A stretch of DNA of 64,000 nucleotides from Morella rubra (taxonomy: Eukaryota; Streptophyta; Magnoliopsida; Fagales; Myricaceae), in the NCBI GenBank assembly GCA_003952965.2, contig CM025850.1, positions 16,544,517 to 16,608,516 of the forward strand. Direction: 5' to 3'. The position numbers and the translations under genes were made by a program. Below, piece by piece: positions 12,080 through 24,136 of the stretch; within the stretch, counting starts at the first letter, position 1; every line of letters begins with the position of its first letter. The notes under the pieces are model-generated. The model saw only the letters and a list, made by a program, of their open reading frames with translations, made no database searches and was not told where the DNA came from.

Positions 12080-13180
12080 CACTCTAATGGCAGAATGAAG
12101 GGAAGCTTATGTTCATCTGCCAATATAAGAGAAAGATAATAAGAAAAGGAAACACACAGAAATGTATCGATCTTTTCTTTCGTGGGGGCCGGGGTTCTGA
12201 ACACATGGTTGCAAGCACTACATTTAAAATTACTGAAAAACAAAGGCCGAATACCCTACTTACAGACTCCAATTTTCACTTTTGTTGAAAAGCATGCCCC
12301 GAGCCCAAAAGTACGGTGTTATCCTTAATTAGACTTCAATCAACAGATGTGGTAAGTGGAAATCTATTGCCCCAACCTGGGCTGAAATTTAAAAGCACAA
12401 ACAAATAAATAAATAAACAGACAACTCTGATGTGGACAAGTAGGTAGAACACATCATCTTAGATGAAACACTCCTATGAATTAGCAGAATCAATTCGAGA
12501 ACATCCATATAACAACCGAAAATCATGAACTCACTTCACTCGGTCATCATCTCACTGAAACTGTCATCATCGTCTTTCAAAATATTCCGGTCGCTTTATT
12601 CTTGAAAATTCTGTTAAAGTGATTAAGACTACACAAAAGATTCCTTGTTCTCACCTCCCTAACAGAACCCACCAAGATAATAGACACACCAAAATCATGA
12701 AAACCTTACACAGCTAGAAAAAATACCACATATAACCAAGTCAAATGATCACATATAGTTCAGCAGAAACAGAGCCCTGGAAGACCACAGTCTATGACCC
12801 AATTAAAATTATCAGGGACGCATTAAACAGAATTTTCTCATCCAACCGAAGCTTCAAAACAAAACTCAGATCTCGGGATTCGTCAGACCGGCATTCTCTC
12901 AGGCATTGTAATCACCTGAGAACAGCACCCCCCGGGCTAAGAATCAACACCAGGATTTGAACGGTGAAGACTGGCAGTTGGGATTAGCTGTGCCAGTGAA
13001 CTTTGGCGGGGATTAAGAAAGGAACGGAAGGTTTCGAATTTGTGAAGCAAGAAAGTCCCACCAGTCCCACAGACGGAGGAATGCTGGAAAACCCTGGGCG
13101 CAGCCACGTATTTATCTGCCTAGAGTTTTTATAGGAGATTTTAGTTTTGTAAAAAGTTATATGATCTTGATACGGGAAAA
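12080..13180 (-). promoter_or_regulatory. MED19 5' leader and promoter region
   Basis: This lies directly upstream of the MED19 start codon and contains no other recognisable gene. GC content rises between 12880 and 13110, which suggests transcribed leader near there, possibly with a leader intron. I could not place a TATA box or start site with confidence. Confidence 0.4.
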
Positions 13181-13234
13181 TTACACTGACTCACTAAATT
13201 TTAGCCCTATATCAAAAGTCTCACTAGTTTTTAA

Positions 13235-13607
13235 AAAAATCTCAAAGTTTACTTTTTTTATTTTGTATGAAAACTAACTCAAGTCAATGCTGTTACTGGA
13301 AATAATGGAGTGAAGTCCATTTAAGCTAAATGTTAGGCTAACACCAATTGTTGTTTGCTATGTGTTTAAAATTCCTTATCTGCTCCATTCGATCTTTCGT
13401 CTGCCACAACTAAATGTTAGGGCTAAACCAATCGCTGGCTGCCACGTGTTTAAATTTTTTGTCTAATTAGGTCTGTCTATCTACTACGTCGGAGTCTGGC
13501 ATACTGTTGAATGTGTGTCTTAGTTTTAACGACATTTAAATTAAGTAGACTGAGTCTTGAGTTAGTTTTCATACCAATGAGAAATTGGGCTTTGAGATTT
13601 TTGTTTT
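13235..13607. mobile_element. Decayed inverted-repeat element
   Basis: The arm at 13235-13285 (AAATCTCAAAG, TATGAAAACTAACTCAAG) recurs inverted at 13546-13607 (CTTGAGTTAGTTTTCATA, CTTTGAGATTT). The interior has a direct repeat of a word near CTAAATGTTAGG and CACGTGTTTAAA. This resembles a non-autonomous TIR element of the Mutator type. No target duplication was confirmed. Confidence 0.6.
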
Positions 13608-13624
13608 GATCGTGAGATGGATCC

Positions 13625-14700
13625 ATCCATTCATTTGTCGAGGGGACACACAGGAGCAGATTAGAATTGCTGGTGCATCGTGATTAAAGTGACTACTCCA
13701 GGATCGCTATCATACGTTGGTCGGGGCTCTCTATTTTTGTCTTTTGGAGGAGGCTTTTATCTCCTTCAGCGAAAGTTTTTATAGAATTAAAATTTTTTTG
13801 TTTTATTGGTTAAGTTAAAATATTTATTTGGAAATACTTGGTCTACCCGATCCATTTGTATTATCGAACATACCCTTACTATTTTTAGGATAAATTTTTT
13901 AAAAAATCAATTATGGCAATAATAATTTGAAAGATATTATAAAGGAAGTTAATTTAAATTAGAAAGGTGTAGTTTTTTTTCTTTTATTAGTTTAAATATA
14001 TAAGTTTGAGCCTCCAGTTTATAAAGAATTCTATAAAAAATAAAAATAAAAATTGCATTCTAACAAAAAACTTTAGAATAAAGCAAAATGTGCAAATACT
14101 ATTTGAGTACATTATCTTCCGTGATCAGTACTTTGTACTAGTAAATTTCTCAAATTATGTTTTGCCTTGTTATTTTGCTAAATTATAGTACTTTTATACG
14201 TGACCTTAGCTTTTGTATATTTTATGCATTAAAAAACATGATACCTCAAGGGAATTTAATGGTTATAGCCAAATTTGGAGATTGACTATAATGTTGTCGT
14301 AATCTTATCCATAATCCATCTTTATTTGTAAATAATTTTTTGTCTACAATGAAAATAAATAATTAGTTGTTCCATATTTTCGGTTTGTTAGATTTTCAAG
14401 CACAAAAGTTGTATATGTAATCTTTGACACCCGTACCTTACAAAGTACTCAATCAAGACTATCTTAAACGAGGAAGAGCTAAAGGATAAAGCTCCTAGAA
14501 TTAATATCATGATCAATCTATAAGATTCACATTTAAAGATTAGATATTGTTTATTAAGATAAGAGAGATTTAAGTTTAGAGGAGAGGGCTTTTATGTTGT
14601 TCTAGAAATCTCAGTCTTCCTATATTTTTCTCATCTTCATGTTATATTTCAATTTAGCACTCAATTTTATCTTTTATTTCAAGGGGCAGCAGTGAAAATT
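13625..14700. other. AT-rich intergenic, nothing recognised
   Basis: Very AT-rich sequence with short spurious frames. I see no gene, RNA or clear repeat boundary. Confidence 0.5.
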
Positions 14701-14712
14701 TTATTTTTTGGA

Positions 14713-15002
14713 GGAAAATACATTTTGCACCCCTGAATTATGGGATACTGACACCTTGTAACTCAATCTTTCAATTTCGTGACATTGAGTTCATGAACTT
14801 TTAAAATTCATCGATTTGCACCCCATAGCCAAATTAGCCATCAAGTTTTACGGTAAAGATCCACGTGTCGTCCATGTGATTCACTCTTCCTTGTTATGCC
14901 CATTTTGCTCTTTGAAAAAAATATACTTTGCACGCCCAACTATGAGGGTACTGACACTTTGCACCCATATCTTCCAATTTTGTGACATTTTTTGCACCGA
15001 AC
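14713..15002. repeat. Direct repeat, transposon-terminus-like
   Basis: A segment with the order TTTGCACCC, then GGGATACTGACAC, then CAATTTCGTGACATT occurs at 14713-14800 and again, diverged, at 14914-15002. Such words are typical of ends of non-autonomous MULE-type elements. 15003-15690 beyond it shows nothing I can name. Confidence 0.45.
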
Positions 15003-15689
15003 AAGTCAATTAACAGTTATATGTGACAGTAAATTTGTCACGTGTCGCCTGGGATGTTTGTAGAAAGATCAAGAATCACACTCTTGGATAAAATAAGCTC
15101 ACCATCCAAGTAAAAAATACAATGGGAAATCGCCACCCAATGTAATCCAACACAGAATACAGAATAAGAACTCGCCACCTATTAAAATCCACCCAAGGAT
15201 AAAAGTTTGAAGAAGAAATCATTCTTCAAAGAAGCCTAATGCTCAAGTTATATAAACACTCAAAATCTATATTTTTCCATTACTAAAGGAGGGTATATAT
15301 AGTGTAGTTTGGAACAACCCCTAAGCATATGTAAATGAAGAAATACAACTTCCAAAACATTAATTAAGACATAGGAAACATAACCAATTTTTAAGGAAAT
15401 GAAACAATATATTGAAAATCCAAAGGGCTAGCTAAAAATAGAAAAATCGTCCAAAATTTGCTAGACCTCGTAACTAATTGCTAGTCTGACCACTTTGGAG
15501 TACTTTTACAATAACTTTGTCTAGAAAACTCCAAATCGTACGCCGTTTGATGTGTTGGAAACTAGATTCGTAGAGCTTTCCAACAAGCTATGATTGAACA
15601 CAAAATTTTCATAAATAATTCCAAGAATTAATTTCAATCTCGACTTTCGGTGCTGACCACACCTGTGTCAGATGACATGGATAATTGGA

Positions 15690-17990
15690 TTCCTAAACTT
15701 AACATGAAGTTCAATTCTTTTTAACAAGTATGGAAGCATTGGAAAAATTATGTCAACCTAATGGATTTTAGTGTTAGGAAGCATTTTATTAATAAAAGTA
15801 AGGCGGATGGAGAGATAACATCAAGAGGATTTGTATGTGCTAGAAAAGGTGTTTAATGAGCAAATAAATGAGATAGCATTACTCATCGTCCTCGAGATGA
15901 AACACGGACTAAGTGTCTTGTACAAACGTATCTTTCATTAGTTAGAGAAACTATAAAATACAATATTTATAATTTTGTTTATGAACATGGACATATTCTC
16001 CATCTTTATGAGACTATTTATATGATGAGATCACATTGACATCTATCTCAAGCCCAAGCATTTTTTATTAATTTAGCACATAGTTTTGGAATTAGACCAA
16101 ATGACACACATGATTTGATGAATAGAGAAGCTGATGGGAGAGCTAAACTTAGGTACGTGGAACGTGATTAAAAAAATTATCTACCGACAAGACGATAATG
16201 GAATTTGATATATGGCGAGGCTGGTTGTTTGTTAAGGTACTTTTAGCAACAATTGATTAGCAATCCATCATTGCATTATGTAGTTCAATTGGATAATGAG
16301 AAGCAATAATTAATATCTTCTCGGTTGATGCTAGAATGCTACTTGATTATGCGCAGTTTGGTGGTGGGATGACTTTTGATACTACATATGGCACTAACAA
16401 AGAATTAAGACCTTTGGCTGTATTTACTGGTTTTAATCACCATAGATGAGTGGTGATTTTTGAGGCTCCACTTTTATATGACAAAACAACATAATCATTT
16501 AAATAACTTTTTGAAAGCTTCCTAAGTGCAAATGAGAGTAAGAAGCCTCAATCAATTGGGTTTGTTTGTTTTATAAAAAATTATAAGATTTTTAGGATTT
16601 TGATAGAATTGTGAATATTTATGTAAATTTGAGTTTTATAAGTTTTTGTGTAATAGTTGGTGAAAAGTTTTAAAGGTATTTAATTTTTGTTGGAGTTTGT
16701 AAAAAGGTGTAGAGAGAGATGATTTGATGTAATTGTTTAATAAAAAATATTGAAGTTAGGTGAAAAAATATGAAGAGAAAATATTTTTTATAATTTTCTT
16801 TTTTAAATGTATTGGAATTTGTGTGAAAAGTTGTTGGAGATTGTGTAAAAGCTATTAGTGTTTATGTAGGGATTTTTAAGATTTTGGTTGTTCTTTTTAT
16901 AAATTTTGTAGAATCTTATTGTATTCTATAATACTTTTGCAAACGAACGTGCCCAATATTTACTGACCAGGATCAAGCAATGGCAAAAGCATTAGCTTAG
17001 GTGATACCAAATACTTGGCATGGATTATGCACTTGGCATATTATGTTGAATGACATCAAACATTTGGGAAATTTGATGAAAGATGGTTCTTTTTTCCTTT
17101 GAGACTTCAAAGCTTGCATTTATGAATACAATGATAAAAGTCAGTTCAAAAAAGCTTGGGACCATATATAATAATCTGAAGGATGCTAGTTGGTTGGATT
17201 GTATATATAAGTTGAAGACAAAATGGATTACGTGCTACATGAAGATGAAATTTGCTTTGGAGATACAAAGCACTCAACTTAGTGGAAGTTTAAATGTAGA
17301 CTTGAAATGTTATTTAAAGTTAGATATTGTCCAATTTTTCGAACATTTTGAAAGGGTGGTGAAGCAAAAGCGACATAAAGAGTTAGAGATTGAGTATAAT
17401 GTGAGACAAAAGTTACTTACATTAAGCTTAAAAAATTCTCATTTGTTGAAGCAAAGGAGCAGAAGTGTATACACCTGTGATATTCAAGCTATTTCAAGAT
17501 GAGTATGACTATGCTTATGCAACATTTACAATATCTCGAAATGAAAGTCAATTGATATATGAATACATTGTTGTGCTTTTAATTGAAGAAGATGAGTACA
17601 CAGTATATTATGACTCTCTTAGAAAGACAATATCATGCAATTGTAGGAAATTTGAAATTTTTGGGATTTTGTGTTGTCATGCTTTAAAGGTTTTCGACTC
17701 GCCTAATATAAAAACAAATTCATGACATGTATATTTTGAAAAGATGGACAAGGAATGCAAAGAATGGATGTGTATCACGGAGCTGTATGATAAATGGCGG
17801 TGTTGAATGTTGTACAACGGTATCGAAGCTATTGTCCTAGGTTGAAAAAATCGATTGCTCGAGTTGCTGACATTGAATAAGCATAAGCTTTTGATAGAGA
17901 AGTTGATAGAGGAACTTGAAAAGCAAGTTAAAAGTATTGCAATAAAAAATTTGGAAACAAATCTTGGTAGTTATCATGCTTAAGTGTGTT
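15690..17990 (+). pseudogene. FAR1/FHY3-type MULE transposase-like pseudogene
   Basis: Fragments in several frames follow the domain order of FAR1-related (FRS) proteins, which derive from Mutator-like transposases. An N-terminal FAR1-like zinc domain appears at about 15760-15850 (NGFSVRKHF, GFVCARKG). LAHSFGIRPNDTHDLM is at about 16075, the transposase core TDQDQAMAKAL at about 16960, VVKQKRHKELE near 17355, and a C-terminal SWIM zinc finger (CNCRKFEIFGILCCHALKVF) at 17636-17695. Multiple stops and frameshifts break it, and a MITE splits the core at 16557-16954. It could be a dead autonomous MULE or a dead domesticated FRS gene; no terminal inverted repeats were found to decide. Confidence 0.88.
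16557..16954. mobile_element. MITE, family A copy 1, inside the FAR1-like pseudogene
   Basis: The 398-bp element starts GGGTTTGTTTGTTTTATAAA and ends ACGAACGTGCCC. Internal words GGTGTAGAGAGAGATGATTTG and GTGAAAAGTTGTTGGAGATTG recur in copies at 51642-51865 and 59115-61106. It interrupts the transposase reading between the KKPQSI and TDQDQAM blocks. Flanks read CAAT and AATA, so the target duplication is about 3 bp; copy 3 shows a clean TAA, as in PIF/Harbinger elements. Confidence 0.8.
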
Positions 17991-18175
17991 TATCTGATGG
18001 TAACTGGTGGATTATGGAGCATCTATTAATAATTTGATGGAAAAAGGCTAAAGGCCTTAAAAAGAAAGAAGATCGCAAGAGTGGTAAACAATTAAAAAAT
18101 TGGGTTGAGAAGCAACAAAGAAGGAAAAAAAATCCGAGCAACTAATAGCAATGGACAACATTTATTAAAGGTACT

Positions 18176-18811
18176 TTTATTTTAGGGTTAATTAGTCCAC
18201 TAGTCCCTGAGGTATTGTCTAATCTCATACTAGTTTCTAGGGTAAGTTTCGTCCTAGACTGGGCTGTATGGAATTCTTTGTGTCCTTAAGTGGTCATTTC
18301 GTCAACTCGAGTAATTCCGAAAATAAAAAAAATCTAACGTAGGTAACATGGACATGTGTTAACCATTTGCCAATAAATCACGTGTCCCTATTAATTGTCA
18401 AATTACTCGGCATGCCACGTATGACCGATTCCGTTAATTTTAATTCCACCTCAAATTCTCTATGTCAGGTTATATTAACTCAATGTTTAAGAGGGAGAGT
18501 TGTCAAGGAGAATTTTTTTCTCATCAGACGTAAAGAATTTAAGGTAGAATTAAAATTAATGGGGATCACACATGATATGTTGGGTGATTTGAAAATTAAG
18601 GGGGACACATGATTATTGGCAATTAGTTAACATGTGTCCCCGTGAGCCATGTGAGATTTTTTCCATTTACGAAGTCACTTGAGTTGACAAAATGACTACC
18701 TTAGGACAATAAAATTATACAGGGACCACTTTAGGAAGAAAATTACCCTAGGGACCAATTTAGAACTGGCAATACCTTAGGGACTAGTGGACCAATTAAG
18801 CCTATATTTTA
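18176..18811. mobile_element. Mutator-like non-autonomous TIR element with 9-bp flanks
   Basis: The element proper is 18185-18802. Its ends are long inverted repeats: GTCCACTAGTCCCTGAGGTA at the left, and TACCTTAGGGACTAGTGGAC at the right, continuing for about 60 bp. The flanking 9-mers TTTATTTTA (18176-18184) and TATATTTTA (18803-18811) agree at 8 of 9 positions, the duplication length of Mutator elements. An 81-codon frame inside has no recognisable homology and reads through repeat arms; I do not call it. Confidence 0.8.
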
Positions 18812-18953
18812 TAAGGCATCTTCATCCACAAATTTAATATGTCTCACATTACATGTTGAATGTAGGGAGTGGATCAAGTTTAAGTTTCTCATTCAACAAC
18901 ATTGGTAAGTACTAAAATCCTCGAGGTCACATATGCAACAATAATTACATTGA

Positions 18954-19130
18954 GGCTCTATTTATTTAGATGTAAAACTATTATTTTATGTAAAATTTTC
19001 TTCATTGAAATATTTTCAAGAAAAAAATTCCTTTTTTAGTGTTTGGTTATTATTTAAAAATATTTTCATAAAAATATTATATGATGTTTGACACGCTTAA
19101 TAATTTACGTATTTGCATAAAAATTTTAAA
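18954..19130 (+). repeat. Dispersed AT-rich repeat, copy 2
   Basis: This is the inverted counterpart of 5847-6006, reading from GGCTCTATTTATTTAGATG through ATGTTTGACACGCTTAATAA to about 19130. Confidence 0.6.
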
Positions 19131-20570
19131 TATGTGCTATGGATTAAATAATTAGGCTCCACAAGAAATAAAATACATCCATCAAAACCTATTTGTAGAC
19201 AATATAAAATAATCATATGCACCTTCAAATTCAAAAAAATTATTCAATCAAAGACTCATATGGGATCTGTAGTTGACATTTTCTTCGTCTTTGACCTTCA
19301 TGTCTATGAGGTTTAATTTTGACTTTTTTGGGTTTGATTTTTTCAACATGTAGTCTACACATTTGAGTAGTGTAGTCGATTATTTTATCATAAAATCATG
19401 CAGATTTATACGTTAAAGCTTTCTAACTTTTAGATTAATTTGAGTTTAAGAAGATAACTTCAATGTAAACATATACTCAAATTAATATTGATAAATCAAT
19501 ATAATAGCGTCAAATTGAGTGTGATTTATCAAGATCCAAAATGATAGAGATTAATTCTATAAAAATAAACTTTTAGGAGTAGAAAATGTCTTTCAAAGAT
19601 AACAGATGGTTCATTATTATCAAAATCAAATGAACTGAGGTTATCATGTAACCTTGGGACTAACATATTCAATTAATTTTTCTTGTTTGTTTCTTTCATC
19701 GTAATGTAAAAAAATTAGACAAGTCAAGACATTAATTGTAATTTGACAAAGCAAGTGAAACATTCAGTTATTATACCAAGAGGGAAGTGTGCGAGAGACT
19801 GAGGTTAGAGAGAGGGAGGTCACACAGACTTGAAGGGTACTTACGAATCTCAGGGTAAAGGGAAGATAATTGAATCTTAGATAGTAAAAGATAATTAAGA
19901 GCTCCTATTTTATTTTCTTTGTTGGCCAGTGAAATAAGTAACTGGCAGTAAAAGAGCTGCCATTTATGGTTGAACTATCACAAAAGATGTGGGCATAATG
20001 TGTCCAAAATTACCATGTGCAGAGCAGATACAGTCAATGGATGATCTGAATAGCAAAGTCATTTTCATGTTGTCAATTTAGAGAACATATGATATATGCC
20101 CTTTCTGGGGCCTTTTGGCTTTTATCACCAACTTATAATAAGTGAGGGATGCATTAATAAGTGAAGGATGCATTAGTTCAAATATCTTTGAGTTAGTGGA
20201 AACAAATTGAAGGATGCAATGCTGTCAAGATCGAATGGTCTTCAACCAAAGGAAGAAGTAATAGTCGAATGATTATTTATTGAGATAAATCATTCAATCT
20301 TAGAACATGAGTATGTCTATACACGTAAAATATGATACATATAGTCAGCAGTTTTGAACTTGTTTATCTCAACATTTTCTACTTGATATAATAATGTATA
20401 TCTTTTGTTTCTGGCTCTTTGAAGGCGGACACATTCTGGGTTAGGACAGTTTCTATAATCATTTGGCTCTAGTTTACGCCTTTCCATCGACTTTGAAATA
20501 AAAAGTTGCATATATTGAGAGTTCTTCATAAAATTATAACCAATCGGCCTTGTAAAATCTAATTAAAAAA
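19131..20570. other. AT-rich intergenic, nothing recognised
   Basis: No domain, splice pattern or RNA gene is visible. A 70-codon minus-strand frame at 20317-20529 has no known motif. Confidence 0.5.
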
Positions 20571-20686
20571 AAAAAACTAGCACATGTTAGGAAATTGTAG
20601 TTCATCTAAAATCTCAATTCGAACAAAAACTTATAAGAATTTAGCTTTTGACCAAATACCACCATATATATGTAAAGAATTAAGAT

Positions 20687-21182
20687 CTTCTGCAATTTTC
20701 TATTCGGATTGCACGATGCAATACGAAGAGAGACAGACCGAACAGGTAGACCCCATTGTAAGACCTATGGGGGTGTTTGTTTGCCAAAATTTTCTCGAAA
20801 TTTTGGGAATCTTTACTTTATTGAGATTTATTGGGGTTTGTGAAAGGTGAAGTATGTATGTGTAAAAGTTAAAAATTTTGGAGTGTGTTTGTTTTGTTGA
20901 AAATGGGTGCCCCAAAATATGGGGAAACAAACACCCCCTATGATACCCCAAACTTTATATGTACAGCATTAAATGGACATAGACAGCATTAAATAATGTG
21001 GAGTCCACTTGCTTGGTCTCTAGAGAATTAAGATCCTCTGCAATTTTCTATTTGGATTGCACGGTGCAATACGAAGAGAGATACCCAGGTAGACCCCATT
21101 GTAAGACCTATGATACCCCAAACTTTATATGTACAGCATTAAATGGACATAGACAGCATTAAATAATGTGGAGTCCACTTGC

Positions 21183-21186
<4 letters not shown>
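20687..21186 (+). repeat. Tandem duplication, filled and empty MITE site
   Basis: The word series TCTGCAATTTTCTATT, GTAGACCCCATTGTAAGACC, GATACCCCAAACTTTATATG and GGAGTCCACTTGC occurs twice (20687-21014 with a MITE inside, 21037-21186 without). A third, diverged relative follows near 21480-21560. Confidence 0.9.
20769..20938. mobile_element. Tourist-like (PIF/Harbinger) MITE, family B copy 1
   Basis: Perfect inverted ends GGGGGTGTTTGTTT and AAACAAACACCCCC bound 170 bp, flanked by TAT on each side. The second duplicate of the host sequence has a single TAT and no insert, so the boundaries are shown directly. Confidence 0.93.

Positions 21187-21216
<30 letters not shown>
21187..21216 (+). repeat. 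(CT)n microsatellite
   Basis: About 15 CT dinucleotides. A shorter CT run sits at the equivalent place of the next repeat unit near 21557. Confidence 0.95.
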
Positions 21217-21218
<2 letters not shown>

Positions 21219-21830
21219 ATTACCCCGCACAATTCGAGCAAGAAAATTATAGAGAATTCTCATCCATATAGAGAAGAGAGCAAGCCATGTACTGAGGTGA
21301 GCAGTTTTCCTTCATTGGTTTTGGCTCGTAACCAAACAACCTTGTTTTCTATTAATGATTGTTATCATGCCCTGTATTGATGTGAGCAGTTTTCCTTCAT
21401 TGTTTTTGGCAGGTTTGGTGTTTCTTGTGACCATTGTGTATTCTAATTTTCCAATCACACCATCTATAATCTATAAATGGTGTGAGGTCCCCATGATACC
21501 CAAAACTTTATATGGACATAGACATCATTAAATGGTGTTGAGTCCACTTGCTCGGTCTCTCTCTCTCTCTGAATTGCACCGCACAATTCTAGCAAAAAAT
21601 TATAGAAAATCTTCATCCATACAGAGAAGAGAGCAACCCATGTACCGAGGTGAATAGTTTTCCTTCGTTAGTTTTGGGTCGTAACCAACTAGCCTTGTTT
21701 TTCTATTAATGATTGTTATCAGGCCCTGTACTGAGGTGAGCAGTTTTCCTTCGTTGGTTTTGGCAGGTCTGGTGTTTCTTGTAACCTATGTGTATTCTAA
21801 GTTTCCGATCACACCATCTATAATACTTAT
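21217..21830 (+). repeat. ~350-bp tandem repeat units
   Basis: The block containing GAGCAGTTTTCCTTCATTG, TTTTGGCAGGTTTGGTGTTT and ATCACACCATCTATAAT is present twice with variations (to about 21480 and 21480-21830). Within each block the TGTACTGAGGTGAGCAG-like word itself occurs twice. No coding content is seen. Confidence 0.8.
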
Positions 21831-23830
21831 TAACTTACCCAGAAAAATAAAAAAACAAAAAGTGGGCAAATTGCAAACTTAAGTCCTAAAATCAAACTAC
21901 AAAACAACAAATGAGGATGGTGAATGTAATCATTAACAAAGGCTAATTACCAAAAACATAAAAATTGAAAAACTTCCTCAAATTTTTGATAACGTACTTT
22001 GTACTAATATTCGGAACTGATCAAATCTAGGTAATTAGAGACCTTCTGGATCAGCAAAGAAAACTCTCGCTAAATTAAAAAAGAAAAATAAAGAGTCAAA
22101 GACAAAGAATGCAACAGATAAATACCAAAGAGGAATAGTTGGATATCTCTTACATAGCGTTTATATATGTTATGACCAATGAAGGAAACTTTTTTCGTCT
22201 CCTGCTAGACAGAGATCCCAGTGGAGTTGAGTACATTTCAGTACTGTTCTTCAATGGTACTTTTTTTTTTTTTTTTTTTTATCTCAGTATGCTTCATAAT
22301 CCTTCTATTTCTGGAGACTTTCTAGCTTTTGGTTTTGTTTGGGTAGTTGCTTTGTAAATTTGCATACCTTTTTCATTTGAGGATGTGTCTATACGTTGAA
22401 GGCACTCTGTTGTTTCCTGTATTGGTTTATTCAGTTGGAAGAAACTATGACAAGAGAAGGAACAAAAGCAGAGCAACAAGGGTACAAAGAGGCTAATTAT
22501 TGAAGAAATCACGTATTACCCAATTGAGTAAACTTCGAAACAACAAAAATCAAACCAAAATAAAATCGTGATAGGAAATTTGTGAAATTTGAGGACTACA
22601 ACAAGAAATGGAGTATAAACAGGGGAGAAGGCTCATTTCCACTTATTAGGAGAGTTGGCTTTCGTGGGTTCTTGATGGTGAGCGCAATGGTGAACACAAA
22701 GCTTTTATATTGAAACGAAACAGGAAGGGAAATCAAAGTACAGCAATCTGGTAGAATTTGAGTCGTTCTGGCGAATGAGTCGCCTGATGCTGGGCAAGGC
22801 AGAAGGACCTGGGAGATGGGTTCTCTGTTTATCTAGCACCAAAGTGTGAAGGGTCTATTGGCTTCGCGAAAAGATAAAAAATGTAATAAAAGGTCAAATA
22901 CTTTTTGAAAGAGGTGTTGGTGACCTTCGTTACCCTTATTAGCGCCATTTTTTTAATTTTGTTTTCACTTTTTCACCCAGATAGATGACGTGTCAAATTT
23001 ATAGCAGTCAATTTCAACCAACGGCTAATATTGAAAGAATTGCTCCTCGTGAAATATCCTAAGTATTATTTTTTAAGTTTCTGTTTAATTCTTCGAGTTA
23101 TTATCTAGGAAAAGCAATATATAACAAGTAATTCCTACCGTCCTGTCCGCTTAAAGTGCAGTTGACATATATCTATCTATCACGTTATCTAGGATGCCAT
23201 TTGATTAGATTAGAAGATTAAGAAACAAATGAAAGGAACTACTGACCTTCCAACCCATCGTCCGAGTCAACAAAATTTTAATTACTTTTTTGATTTAGCT
23301 GTAAAACCTAAATGTTCTCTTCCTTAATACACACCCACGACGTTAAAGTCAACAAACCCATTGAGCTAAAGGAGTTAATCACTTTTGATTTGGCCTTTCT
23401 AACGACAGGTTGTTAAAGCTTAATTATCCTTTTCCTAACAAATTAAAATCATCACCCCAAGCAATATATTATTTTCCTTTGTTAATTGTGATACCATCAA
23501 CCTTCCTCCACCGTCTGATCAAATGACATCCAACAGCTATGGCGTTTCTCCCATGCTTAAAACCCACATCGAAGAGACTCTCCCCTCTCCGAAGATGTCG
23601 CCCCAAATAACTTCACTTGCAGTCCTTACCCAGAACCAGAAAGGGTAAAAACAATGCCATCCATTTGCAAGTCTTTTCCCATAGCCACAGACAAAATACA
23701 ACCACATCTGACCAGGACTCGCACAGTCACCACCCAGTCCGCATCCGCCACGTCTTCGATTACCACTTCGATACTTCCTTACACTGTCGGCAACTTCCCT
23801 CTTCTTAGCTGTCTCTACAAACAACCTCAC
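21831..23830. other. Intergenic
   Basis: AT-rich with a T-run near 22261-22280. I see no gene. Above-average GC begins near 23500 as the BAG promoter approaches. Confidence 0.5.
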
Positions 23831-23837
23831 TGACACC

Positions 23838-23847
23838 ACCACGTGGC
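23838..23847 (+). promoter_or_regulatory. G-box/ABRE-like motif upstream of BAG gene
   Basis: CACGTGGC at 23840-23847 is an ACGT-core element recognised by plant bZIP/bHLH factors and found in ABA/stress promoters. It lies about 300 bp upstream of the start codon. The regulatory role is inference. Confidence 0.45.
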
Positions 23848-23976
23848 GACCTTACTATTCGCCCAAACATTTCCCCGTCATTCTCCGCGTGTGTTCCTCC
23901 CCGGCCCCCAATCAAAATTCATTTTCTTTTTGTATTCCTTTTTCTTTCCCCTTTAAAACCGAACATTTCTTTACAG

Positions 23977-23983
23977 TATAAAG
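23977..23983 (+). promoter_or_regulatory. Candidate TATA box of BAG gene
   Basis: TATAAAG lies about 160 bp upstream of the first ATG at 24137. No other ATG intervenes between the box and the start codon. Confidence 0.5.
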
Positions 23984-24136
23984 CGCAATACGCCCAAGTT
24001 AAACTGTGTTTGTGTCGGCAGAAAACACCCCCCATTGATATTATCCTTCATTCTCCCGAGAATAACAGTGCCCAACTCACAGTCTCAGAACACCTTTTTA
24101 AGTTTCGGGTATATCTTTGGATTCTTGGACGTCAAC

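Noticed and set aside
12880..12990. tRNA-like T-loop wording (GTTCAAATCCTGG on the minus strand)
   Set aside because: No acceptor stem, D arm or anticodon arm can be built around it.
18367..18612. 81-codon frame inside the Mutator-like element
   Set aside because: Reads through non-coding repeat sequence and has no protein-like motif.
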